64,000 bases of DNA, from assembly GCA_021442155.1 (NCBI GenBank), contig CM038223.1, positions 38,166,983 to 38,230,982 of the forward strand, in the 5' to 3' direction. The notes below the pieces were generated by a model. It did no database searches, was not told the origin of the DNA, and saw nothing but the letters and a program-made list of their open reading frames with translations. The stretch is from Cymbidium sinense. Lineage: Eukaryota > Streptophyta > Magnoliopsida > Asparagales > Orchidaceae. Both the position numbers and the translations under genes were made by a program. This document shows, one piece after another, positions 13,566 through 25,014 of the stretch (positions are counted from its first letter, which is position 1; every line of letters starts with the position of its first letter).

Positions 13566-14340
13566 TCATTTAGACCAAGTATGTGGGATTAATCCCTTCT
13601 TTGCTAAATTAAGAACACAAGGCGAATACCAATCAAAAGGTAATTGTATTAAATCTTTATATGAAACATCCTTAAGTTCAACATCGACTTTCTGACTTGA
13701 GGATGATGCTCCCAAGAACCTGAGTTCTCCCATCTGTGGATGACTTAGGGCTTCCTTAATTACCAAACTCAACTGAGGAAAGTGGGGTTAGAGCTAAGGT
13801 TCCCAACTGACTCCTGACTATTTCATATGCAAACTTGGATACATTTATGCTTTGCTTTGGAGCTTGGTCTTCATCACTATCATGCTCAAATGTTACCTTA
13901 AAGACATCGAGAAGAGCGTGCTAACATAAGACTCATCCTAAACTAGATTTAAGTCTATGTGGATAGCATGTACTTCTAGTGGGAGGGACATACCTTCTAT
14001 CCTCCCTCTACTGGAGGACATCATCCCTCATATGTTTTAAAATATCAAATCTAATTAATCTATATATAGTCCATGCTTTCTTTTCTTTCTCTTTTTTCTT
14101 TTCTTTTTCTAATTCTTTTCTTCTTTTCTTCCTTTTTGTCTCTCTTGGGATCTTGACTAGATTCAGAGAATAGACTTGTTGGTTTTGGAAGAAAATAGGT
14201 GCATCCTCATATATCGACCTCACTGTGAAGGGCTTGAGATCTCCTTTGACACAGTACTCAATTCCACCTCTCATGAACTTCATGCACTGATGTAGAGAGG
14301 ATGGAACATTCTCATGTATCCATAGTCTCCCAAGCAAAGC
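13566..14340 (-). pseudogene. Element 1 protease-RT linker with lysine/glutamate-rich tract
   Basis: The frame at 14008-14337 starts MLGRLWIHENVPSSLHQCMKF, the well-known segment after gypsy protease (LGRPWIH...PS.LHQ). It continues to a highly charged run of Lys, Glu and Arg coded by the tract at 14075-14140. 13566-13772 encodes a further linker (PFDWYSPCVLNLAKKGLIPH) that is also in element 2 at 54985-55055. Known Ogre elements carry an intron between protease and RT; I see no convincing splice sites. Confidence 0.75.
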
Positions 14341-15140
14341 ATTGAAAGATGTATCGAGTCTATGATATGAAACTTGGCTTTAGTCTTCCATCATCTATCT
14401 CTAATGGCAACACTGTGGAAGGCCCTCTCACCTTGTTCATTGAATCCTCTCAACATCATCCTCTCTTTTTGGAGTTTGAGATGTCAATCCTTAAGTAGGC
14501 AAGGGTTCTTAAACTCATAATGTTCTTGATGCACCTTTCCAGACTCTTGAAATCCTGTATCTGTCAACATCCATTGTAATGTAAAGAGGGCGGTTGTGCT
14601 TGGTTGTTCCTAGAAGCAAGTCTTCATCATTGAATGTAACTTCCAAGATGTCCTGTGAGCTATATGTTGCCTCTTGATGGCGTCCAATTTAAGCATATCG
14701 ATCAAGAAGAGCCTTGACTAGAGATTCCATAATCTCTTTGGATAAGACAAGGGCGTAATATATGCTTAACTTAGTTGGCAACTTTCTAAGATGTGCTACA
14801 ACATTGTAATCAACTTTCTGGTCCTCCACAAGCATATCCATGGGTGGAGCATCCTGTGGAGGGTATTTCTTTGAACCAATGACTTGTTTACCCTTATAAG
14901 AGGTGCTACCTAGAGGTAGAACTTTTGCCACTACATGAGTTGACTTTGACTTCTTGGAATGATGAACTTGTGGAAAGTTCTACCTTCTCATTAGGTATAC
15001 CTACAACTTCTCTATGGGATCCTGAGTTGACTCCAAGTCAATCTCAAGAGGTGAACCTTGATTTTAGAAAAGGAAAGTCTATTCAATCGAGAGAGTGGAT
15101 CAGAATGACTAGAGCTATTATTATTATTTTCTAGACTTGG
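14340..15140 (-). pseudogene. Element 1 protease region relic
   Basis: In element sense 14931-14689 encodes GKQVIGSKKYPPQDAPP and HLRKLPTKLSIYYALVLSKE, the standard stretch before the gypsy aspartic protease. It is followed by LLLGTTKHNRPLYI and a degraded active-site region (GASRTL then SLRTL). The catalytic Asp of the D-[ST/P]-G motif is not recognisable. Counterparts lie at 53400-54060 in element 2. Confidence 0.75.
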
Positions 15141-15570
15141 AGAGTTTTTAAGAGGAATAAAATCTAAAGTATCAAGTGGACAAGATGTAAGGAAAGCTTC
15201 TTCATTGATTTCTTTTGGGTGGAGGTACATGATAGAAATCTAATAAAGTAAGCGGTAAGGATTTAATGCCCTTGTTTCGATACAATGTCCTGGTAGAGAG
15301 GAGCTAGTGGAGGAAGAAGTAGTAGCAAGCTATGATGGAGTCGACTGGTGGTTATCTCTACTATCAGGGCAAGTAAGGTGAATTTGTTGTTGGGCTATCA
15401 CCTTCTTCAAGTTGTCTTTGGCAACTTGCAAACCTTCCTTGATGTTGGAGGTTTGAGCTACCTCAAGCACCAGAGAGTTTCTTAATTTTAGAAACTACTT
15501 TTTTAGAGGTTGAGATAAGGCAATATCCCAACCTTCTTTTTTGTCTTGAGATGCATGGGTTTCCCTTTCC
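15140..15570 (-). pseudogene. Element 1 post-gag linker remnant next to gag deletion
   Basis: Reverse complement of 15300-15560 matches 52850-53100 of element 2 (both contain 'tctaaaattaagaaact' and 'acatcaa.gaaggtt'). Immediately beyond, the sequence jumps to leader stem-loop repeats, whereas element 2 has almost 3 kb of ORF1/gag between the corresponding points (about 49900-52850). This marks the gag deletion breakpoint near 15570-15590. Confidence 0.7.
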
Positions 15571-15589
15571 TTTGATTGCTTCAATTATT

Positions 15590-17480
15590 GTTGCTTGATT
15601 TTATCTTTTGATCTTGAGTGGAACCCACATTTCAACAATTTTGGTTATGTTGAATGGGGTTCAAATTACATGGAGATTTGTAGAATTGGAGGAGAAGCTT
15701 TTGCCTTGATGTTGACTTGAATTGTTGATTTTTTTTTGTCTTTTGAATTAGAACCCTCATTTAACAAATTTAGGTATGCTAAATGGGGTTCTATTAGAGA
15801 TTTATGATGTGAGGAGAGACTTTACCATATGATTTTGATTTAGAACCCATACTCAACAAATTTAAGTAGGTTGGCGTTCAAATATTTGGAGAGACCTTTT
15901 AAGATATTTTGCATTGTATGTCTTGTTTGAAAATTTTGATTTGGAAAACCTTTACTTAGCAAATTTAGGTATGCTAAGAAGAGGTTTTGATTATATGTTT
16001 GAAAATTTTGTGAAAACATCTTTGCTTGTGATGATTGGTTATGTGTGATATATGTTGATTTGATTTGAAAGTGAGGCTTCTTACTTAACAAATTTGCTAT
16101 GTTAAGTAGAAACCAAATGTGTTTGATATGTGTTTGAAAATGAGGCTTTCTCTTAACAAATTTGATATGTTAGGTGGGAGCCAAATGTGATTGATTTGCT
16201 TTTGAAAATGAGACTTCTCACTTAACAAATTTGGTATGCTAAGTGGAGTCAAATGTGTTTTGATATATGTTTGTTATTTTGGTTTATAAATGTGACCCTT
16301 ATTTAGAAAATTTGGTATGGTAAATAGAGGCCAAGTGTGTTTGATATATGTGTTGATTTGAAAGTGAGACTCTTACTTAACAAATTTGGCATGTTAAATA
16401 GGAGTCAAATGCATTATGATTTGAAAATGAGACTCTCACTTAACAAATTTGGTATGTTAAATGGAAGCCAAGTGTATTTATGATTTGAAAATGAGACTCT
16501 TACTTAACAAATTTGGTATGTTAAGTAGGAGTCAAGTGATATGATTTGTGTTTTGAAGATGAGACTTCTCACTTAACAAATTTGGTATGTTAAGTGGAAG
16601 TCAAAAGTGTGATTTGATTTGTTTTTTTTTGAAAATGAGACTTCTCACTTAACAAATTTGGTATGTTAAGTGGAAGCCAAATGTGTTTGATTTGTTTTTG
16701 AAAATGAGGTTTTCACTTAACGAATTTGGTATGTTAAGTGGAAGTCAAATGTGATATAATTTGTTTTTTTTTTAAATGAGACTCTCACTTAACAAATTTG
16801 TATGTTAAGTGGGAGTCAAACATGTGATATGATTTTTTTTTTTTTTTCTTTTTTTGTGTGAAAATGAGGCTCTTACTTAACAAATTTTTTATGTTAAGTT
16901 AGGTAAAATAATGATTTTTGAAAATGAGACTCTACTTAACAAATTTGGTATATTAAGTGAGTGTTATGATTTTGAAAGTGGAAAATCTATTTGAAATTTG
17001 GGTATGTTAATTAGAGTTCAATTTATTTTTTGTGAATTTTGGAAATGGGACTATCATTTGATAAATTTGGGTATGTCAAATGGGGTTCAAAATATGTCAT
17101 GAGTTTATGTGTGTGATTTCTTGCTTTTGAAAGTGCAAAACATCAACTCTAGAATATATGAAATATGTTAAGTGGAGTTTTAATTTTACATCATGATTTT
17201 ATTTGAAAATAGAATCTTCAATCAACAAATTTGGGTATGTTGAATGAAGATGGCTATTTTCAAAAGTGTGCTTTTTGAAAATGAGAGAAACTCTAACTCT
17301 AACATATGTGAAATATGTTAAGTGGAGTTTAAATTTTATGTTATGATCTTATTTGAAGATAGGTTCTTCATTCAACAAACTTGGGTATGTTGAATAGAAT
17401 AACTCAAGATGCTTAAAATTGATTTTAATTTTAATTGTGAAAAGAACTTCTATCTAACAATCATGATTGTTAGATGAGGT
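15590..17480 (-). repeat. Array of about two dozen stem-loop repeats in element 1 leader
   Basis: Units every 60-130 bp centre on an inverted repeat, most often CACTTAACA, a 9-nt AT-rich loop, then TGTTAAGTG. Some stems are longer: at 15621-15662 GAACCC.CATT pairs with AATGGGGTTC, and at 15749-15793 TAGAACCC pairs with GGGGTTCTA. Both arms change together: TACTTAACA/TGTTAAGTA (16082-16108), a CTTCA..CAACA arm with a TGTTGAATGAAG arm (17216-17249), TTAGCA/TGCTAA (about 15950), and a perfect 24-bp palindrome at 17452-17475. Element 2 has four such units at 49440-49890. The array lies between the LTR and the coding region, where packaging and dimerisation signals sit in LTR elements. Frames inside it (15840-16091) are not genes. 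Confidence 0.85.
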
Positions 17481-17582
17481 TGTGCTTTTGAAAGTTTTCT
17501 TATGAATTTTTGCAAGATCATTTGTTATGTGCATTTTTTAAAAAAAATGCCTTTAGATGTGTATTTTGCAAGAGTTGATTTT

Positions 17583-17609
17583 CCCACTTTATATGGAGAA
17601 TAAAGTGGG
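17583..17609. other. Perfect 9-bp inverted repeat near LTR inner end
   Basis: CCCACTTTA and TAAAGTGGG are separated by 9 nt. It sits at the LTR/leader boundary of element 1. The element 2 counterpart near 48630-48660 keeps only a weak version. Confidence 0.6.
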
Positions 17610-20064
17610 TTTATATTAAGTTGGGTTTGTTAAGTTCCCTATGGGGTAAGCCCCATAGTTAATTACATCCTAAGAAAGGGATCCCTTAGGAATACTCTCG
17701 ATTAAAGTATACAATTGTCTCCAAAGGTTTCTAGATCAAAGGATTAGTTATTTAGAAAATCAAATAGGATAGATCAAAAAGAGAAGACTTATTATCAAAA
17801 GGAAATGAGTAGGGAATGCTCATGATACTAGAAACCTAGTGAGCATTCCAATCTATCCTATGGTTGGGCTTTATGTATTTTAAATTGAAGAGAATTATTT
17901 GTTTGAGTTGAAATCTTATTAAATTGCTAGGGCTCATAATTCATCAACATGAGATTATGAAAATGCCTAAGAGGTGAAGATTTATGCTTATAGCCTGAAA
18001 GAAATTATACAGATATTAAATCTATGAAGCTTTGAATAAGATACAACCTAAATCTAAGCGAAGATGGGCATAAGGTTTAACTCCACTAGAAGATAAATCA
18101 CTTCTTGCTACTTGGAGTGTTTGTGGCTAACTCCTCCTACACTTTGAAACCATGTGGTCAAGTCATATGAATTGCAAGATAGTTAGGTTGTTATTATTTA
18201 GAAAGAGACTAAAGTTTAAACTCACTCCAGAGACTAGAGCTTGAGTGGTATGAGTAATGACTTAGTCATGCAAATCTTTTTTAAAATTTTATCTATATTT
18301 GACACTTCATTTTGATAATGGCTTTGGGATTTTGATGTCTATACACATGACAAAAGTTATTGGCTAAATCAGTGAGAAAGGGGTGTTTTCCACCACAAGG
18401 GATGCCCTCAAAGTTAAGTATTCCCTATTGTAAGGATGGAAATCCCTATTTTCAAAGAAAGAATATGCATGCATGATATTAGACATATAACCATATATAG
18501 CTAAAGGGTTTTAAATCTTTTAATTATCTTGATTATATCTAGGCTTTATGTGAGGTTATGAGTTGTTTAGAAATTTAATTATGAGTTGTAGTTAGGTTGA
18601 AATTATTTATTCCTAAGAGCCTAATGCATCCAGGCCATAAACACCAATTCAAGAAACTATAAAAGGCATGTCATTTCTAATGCACAAGCTAAACAAAATA
18701 TCAAATAATTTTATAGCTAGCATAAAAGAATAAAGGAAGGTCGCGATAGTATCAAAACTTAGAAAAAAAAGGGTAGCCAAGCTCTACCTATACAACCAAT
18801 TATAAAGAATAATTATAATTAAGAATGAATGCATGATGGGGGCCTTCACCTTCCTCATATCTCCTCCATTTCTTCATTTTAGCTTACTTTGTATGTGCTT
18901 GCTTCAAAGGCATCAAGGGGCCTCCCAGGATAAAGCTTTCTAGCCTCCTCATCCTAATCCCCATGGCACTAATCCTAATTCTAATTACAAAATTACATTG
19001 AAATGGAAAAATAAAATAACCACACTTGCAAGACAAGGTTAGCTAAACTTATGTTCCACCCAAGCAATTATATTTATAATTTGGACTTAGTACCCTGCAC
19101 ATGGGTAACCAAGTCCACCTGTCCTAATTTAGATTATGCTTAGGGGTTAAGCAACCTATAAATAAGAGCATTTATATTTATTTTAAGCACCCTTTAAGCA
19201 TAATCTCCTGTAGAAAATATGGTTAGGCTAATCACGGCTAACATCCAGTCTACGAGAAATACACCCTAACATCCAGTCTAAAATAATACATCACAAAACA
19301 AAATATACATCAAACCATGCACCACCCTAACATAAAGTTAAAAGTGGTGACTTAATTCTAATGTGTGTGTTAAGGCTTGTGTGGTATGTCCTAACAAGGC
19401 TTTAGAGTTATAGTTTCTAAAGTATAGAAAGATTCAAATAAAAGGGTGGTTTCACTTTAAGTTGTTTAGTTGATTTGCAAGTTTTAATTTGTGACTTTTT
19501 GATTCATATGACCTACACAAAATAACTAAGTGTTATAAAGAGAAGGAAAAGAGGATCACTCTTTTTTATACTTACCTAAGTCATTTCTAATGCTAATTAA
19601 TTAAACAATTCTCTTTAGTGAATGGCTTATTATATATTTTAATCAATCATTGATTTAGGTCACTTTAAATGAACTCATTCAATGAGAAAGGCAACTCAAG
19701 ATTAGTTGGAATGAACTACCATCATATGACACATGTTTGTTTATTTCTTTTCATCATATATATAGAATGCATATGGTTAAGTCCAATATACCTATACATG
19801 CAATTTATATCTTAACACACTTGAATGATGAAAGTAAGCAAATGCATTTTGAATTGATATTTCATTTGATTGAATTATTTTATCATATTAATTTAAATCT
19901 TTAACTAAATTTGTATGCAAAATCATAAGCAAGGAGCTTTAAGTTGCATGATTAATCAATTCAACCACTTGAATAAAGTATGAATGCATATTTTTTAATA
20001 GAAAAGGGGATTCTCATTCATTAGCCAAATGTACACACAAATTTATGAGAATTTTAAGCAAGTA

Positions 20065-20241
20065 CATGCATTGTTCTACACCAAAGGTGGTAGGAACCTC
20101 TTTGGCTACTTAAAGTCGTAGGATGTCTAAAATATGCTCATTATCTTAATACACATGGATGTATAAGTAACTATAAGAGTGGGAATCATAAAAAAGTAGA
20201 ATTGATTTGATTAAATTATAATTTTCATCCACAAGTTGTAT

Positions 20242-20306
<65 letters not shown>

Positions 20307-20640
20307 ATTTTAAGTAGGTACCACATTATTTTGCACCAAAAGAGGTAGGAACCTCCTTAGGGCTACTTAAATATGTCGATGTCAGACTAATATACCCATT
20401 ATTCTTATATATATTTGAATGTGCAATAACTATAGAAATGAAACTTGCAAAAGTTGGATTCAATTTAATAGATTTATTTGTGTAAATGAATTAAATCTTT
20501 ATCTAAATATAATGTCAAATATGCATAAGAATGTAATCAAAACAAGTATGTCACCATTGTACTACACCAAGGGGTGAGGAAGGAGCCTCCTTAGGGCTAC
20601 TTAAAAGTGCATCCACTGTTGTCAGGACTAATATACCAAC
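20065..20640. repeat. Three ~250-bp tandem repeats inside LTR, right copy
   Basis: Units with the 'ggtaggaacctcctt...ggctacttaaa' core start near 20085, 20330 and 20560, matching 2343-2900 of the left LTR. The repeat therefore predates insertion of element 1. Confidence 0.68.
20246..20304. repeat. (AT)n microsatellite at the matching LTR site
   Basis: A nearly pure AT run at the site in the right LTR that corresponds to the compound (AC)n-(TA)n tract at 2463-2593. The AC portion is absent here. Confidence 0.93.
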
Positions 20641-22329
20641 ATTACTTATGTAAATAATATATGAATATAAGAAAAAACTTCACTTCATATACTAAATTTA
20701 TAGTCACATGCACTTTATATATATAACAATAGTCACAACACATATTCTTATTTATTAAGAAGCTTTTGAAAACATGTTAGAGATTTAATAGTGATAATAG
20801 CACACATATTTTAATTAAGTCAACACATGCAAATTGACATAAAGGAAATCATTTTTTTATTTGATCAATTTTAAAGAGATTAATGCATGAATCAAAAGAC
20901 ATACAACATTTTAATAAGATTGGAAATAAATGAACATAACCACATAATCTTACTCAATACAACTAATTCTAAGGAAAATCACATTGAACAAGCTTATTTA
21001 AAATAAACCAAAGTTCCTTAAAGCCATTTTGATTTTATGTTTGATTTGATTTATGAAATGGAAGAGGTTTGCTGGTCCTAATCCCATTCCCATATGTGAT
21101 TAATTTGATTTTATGAAGAGCAATTAGGTTGATTTTATGAATTGGTTAAGTTAAGCATGGATTAAATCAATTAATTAACCCTTACCTATGTCACCTTAAG
21201 GTAATTAAACAATTATGAGCTAATATGATATATAACCACATAGGAAAGTAAATAGTAATGCTCTACAAAATAAAAGGGGCCTAATGCAATTAGCTCATAA
21301 TTATTAATTAATTAAGCTTCAGGAGCTCACTTAATTACTCTTATCATTTTCTCACACATGAGCTAACCATAATTTGATTAGCTCTTTCTTTGGGTTATTG
21401 AACACCCAAAGAGCTACCAAGAGTTAATTAGACAAGTTGAATGATTATGATTTCAATTTAATTAATTAATATTTAATTAATGAATTAAATCATTGATTAA
21501 TCCCAAATTACTTAGTTAGTGGTGAACTTAGGAAAATATTGAGAAAGTGGTCCCAATCTCATTCCCCATCCCCATTCACTGTCTCAAAATGATTAAAAGC
21601 TTAATTAATCATTTTCTTATTATTTAATGTTAATTAATCACACCTTAATTAAGAGGGTAATTAAGGCTAAGATAAATAATTTTCCTAATTAATTGAGCAA
21701 TAAATCTCCAAAATATTATGGGAGGCAGAGGTCATCCCATTAATCAACCTCAAAAAGTTTGGGATTAATTACTTGGGTAATTAAGTAATTAAGCTAATTA
21801 ATTTTAGTTAAACCTAAATTTTAATTACTATTCAAAATTAATTATAATTATTTTTAAATTAATCTCTTGAAGTACCTTTAAAATAAGTATTTATTTATAT
21901 TTGGATTTTTTTTACAATTAGTTATAATTTTTTTAAATTTTAGTTGATTTAAGAACATTTTCATGAAGTGTGTTAATTTATTTTATTAAAATAAATCATT
22001 TGAACTTCAAATTTTAATATCTTTTAATCCAAAAAAATTTTTGACTTGCAATTTTTATGGTATGTAGATTTTGACTTCCATTTCAATCTCCGAAAATTTC
22101 AACTTAATCTCAAATGTATTTATAGTTTAATTAATGAAATTTGATATTTACTAAAACTCACATTAAGTGAAAAATATCTAGTAAAATTTAGAGATTTTTT
22201 AAGTTTGTTAGATTCCTCTTAGAAAGATGAATCCAACGAGCCCTTATTTCTAATTTTTTGTTGAGTATTTTATTTTCTATGAATTTTTGAAGTTTTAGGT
22301 GATTTAAATAATTTTTAAAATAAAAAATC

Positions 22330-22640
22330 TGGATTTACCCACTTCACCGGTCGGCACCAGCTCGACACTACGGCGGCACGTGCGCTTGGACCCAGTTCCA
22401 TGTGACATGCGACGCTGCGTGATAGAGTGAGTGTCCGCGTCGACAAGAAATGCGTGGAGGAAGCGGCGTGGTCGATCTAGATCATTCGATCGTAGATCGG
22501 ACGGTCCAGATTTGATCTATGCGATCTAATGGGCTGAAACATAGGATATGGCACCGAAACACGGGATCTTAGGGTCAAAATGTGAAATAGCAAGATCTAG
22601 GTTGTTGATCCCAATGTGGGATCGAATGGCTACTCTCTCG
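22330..22640. promoter_or_regulatory. GC-rich island, right LTR copy
   Basis: Counterpart of 4536-4830: 'cggtcggcaccagctcgac', 'gcggcacgtgcgcttgg' and 'gatcggacggtccagat' stand out against the AT-rich surroundings. It includes G-box-like CACGTG. Promoter function is inferred from conservation only. Confidence 0.4.
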
Positions 22641-23499
22641 ACAAGAAATTTATGGAAAAATGCAAAATAATGTAAATGAGGTCGATTGGGCTTGATTTCA
22701 CGCTGATCTTGTCAAAAAATTTCTATTTCATAATGGGATTGTATTAAATAAAGAATGAGGATTTCAAAGAAAATTCTAAACTTGCACAAAATTATCACAA
22801 AGCAAAAAAATCCTAAAGCTCGCTATGAGTTTTGAAGATTACTTCATCGAGGATGATTTCAAGTGGCGGTGATGATCCAAGCATGTCTTTGAGTGAGGAA
22901 GAAGCTTTCAATGAGCCTAGACCTTCACCTTCACTTCGACATGTTATCTTCTCTAATCCCCGACACTTCCTTGCCAAAATTCACTTATTTTTGGTATTTT
23001 TTCAAAATGAAGTTGGAATGATTGATGGTTGATTTGGGAGCTCTATGGGATGAAAATGAGAGTGGGAGGAGTTTTGGTGTCTCTAATTCCCTGATTTCAA
23101 ATGTGGCCAAAAATCTTCATCTCCTTTGATTTTTTGGCTCCAAAATGGTATCATTTGGCTTGGGGTGTTTAGGAATGGAAGGGAATCATCCTAGGTGGCT
23201 CATTTTGGTTGCTGGCATGGAAAGTGGGCTGATGAAGGACAAATAGTCCTAACAAGGGGTGATGGGAGTCCTTCATGCCAAGTGTTCTAATGGGAGAGGT
23301 GAGGTGAATTCAACTCCCTATGAGTAATAGCTATACCAACAATCTCTTGGGTGAGATGATCAGTGTCCTTGGTTCTTATGTGGACCAATGGATGAGTGCC
23401 AAGTGGCCCGGGAAGAGAAATGACCACTTAGACAAGTGTCTTTTCTTATGGGATGCCCTTGACCTAAGAGCAAAGTGATCATTTGATATTGGATTTCAT

Positions 23500-24420
23500 T
23501 TGAATAGATTTAAAATGAGTCAAAAGTGAGTTGGATCAAATTTCATGTCATTTGAAGTTCATTTGGTTTAATTTGGGTAATTTGACCCATTTGGGCCAAA
23601 TTTGGTCAAAATAAGTTAGGTTGACCAATTGGTCAAATTGGGTCAAACTAGGGTGGGTCAAGTATAAATGATCATTTATAGTATATTGGTTTAATTAGTT
23701 TCCATTAATTTAACTTAATTTTATTTTGGCCAATTTGATCCTTTAGGTCTATTTGGGCTAAGTTGACCAATTGAATTGACCAAATTGACTTGAATCATGG
23801 TTTGGGTTTGGTTGATCATTTGGAATTTATTATAATCTTTGGTTAAGTTTAATTTGGATTTGATTGGGTTTTGGGTTGATTTGACCCTTAAGGTCAATTT
23901 GGTTAAGTTAGGTTAGGTTGACCAATGGTCAAATTAGGCTCAATTAAGGCTTTGGTCAAGTTCAATAATCAATTTAGAATGAGCTTGAACCATTGGTTGT
24001 AATCAAATTGGTTTAAGTTGCGATTTTACTAGTTTGGGTTTATATGGTTTAAATGGTTGCCTTGGTCAATGAGTTAGGTTGACTTGGTTTGACCCAATTC
24101 ATGATAATTGACTAACCTAGGATGATCAACAATCATGACATGAAATTTGGATTGGCTTAATTCACTTTGATTTCAATTGAATTGGATTTTGGTTCATGTA
24201 AGTCAAATTGGCCACTTTGGGTTAAGTGAGCCAATTGGGTTTAGTTGGCTTGATTTTGAGTTGAGTTTGATTTAGTTGAGTTTATATATGGATTTTAGAT
24301 TGACATAAAAAATCAATTGCAGTTGGTTTGGGTTCAAATGAGTTTTGGCTCATTTGAATATTTTAAGTCAAATGGGCTAGGTTGAGTTTGACTTGAGTTG
24401 ATTTTGATTTGGCTTGATGA
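23500..24420. promoter_or_regulatory. Dense TTGACC/GGTCAA motif field, right LTR copy
   Basis: Matches 5700-6600, including the palindrome TTGACCAATTGGTCAA near 23623. Several motifs are kept at matching places in both LTRs. Confidence 0.45.
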
Positions 24421-24997
24421 TTGTAAATTCCATTTATAAGATGGAATGATTGATTCATAAAGAAATCAATCAAGCTTGATTTGGTTTAAAAGAGGTTTTG
24501 CTAGCATATGAAGGTGGTTCATATGGCTTAAGAAGGGACTTTGTAATTTGAATTTGATTTTGGGTTTCAATCACTTGGAGTTGGATTTGATTTGGGATTT
24601 CATTTGAGATTTGAATTGATATTTGAGAAAATCAATTGAATTGGGGTTGATTTGAATTTAGTTAAGGCTAAGTTCATAAGACAAAATCAAAGGGCTTAGG
24701 AAGGGTTTTGGAATTTGAATTTGGTCATGAGTTTCAATCATTTGATTTGGATTTGAATTTGAGGTTTGGGTTTGAGATTTGAATTTGGATTGGATTTGAG
24801 AAGGTGCATATGGGTTGGGTTTAGGCTATAGGGTAGGTGATTTTCCTAAGTCCCTAAGGCATGGCCTAATCCTATGATTAACACTTCTAAGTCTCCATGC
24901 TTAAGTTAAGTGTTCACCTAATCACTAGAAGTTTCTTATGACTAAGGAGCTCTTAATGTCTGTAAGAGTCCTAGATCTATCATGAGGAAGTTGAGAA

Positions 24998-25014
24998 CTC
25001 ACTTTAAAAGTGAG
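24998..25014 (-). other. LTR 5'-terminal hairpin, element 1
   Basis: CTCACTTT and AAAGTGAG pair around a single base just inside the LTR start. Equivalent hairpins with different stems occur at 30526-30543 and 61505-61523; the left LTR copy (7153-7170) is decayed. Confidence 0.65.

Noticed and set aside
14075..14140. Pyrimidine tract as a splice-acceptor or host regulatory element
   Set aside because: It is the antisense of a Lys/Glu-coding purine tract in the retrotransposon linker, also present in element 2.
15590..17480. Palindromic repeats at regular spacing resembling a CRISPR array
   Set aside because: Spacers resemble one another, repeats vary with compensatory changes, the array lies inside a plant LTR retrotransposon, and no cas-like genes exist.
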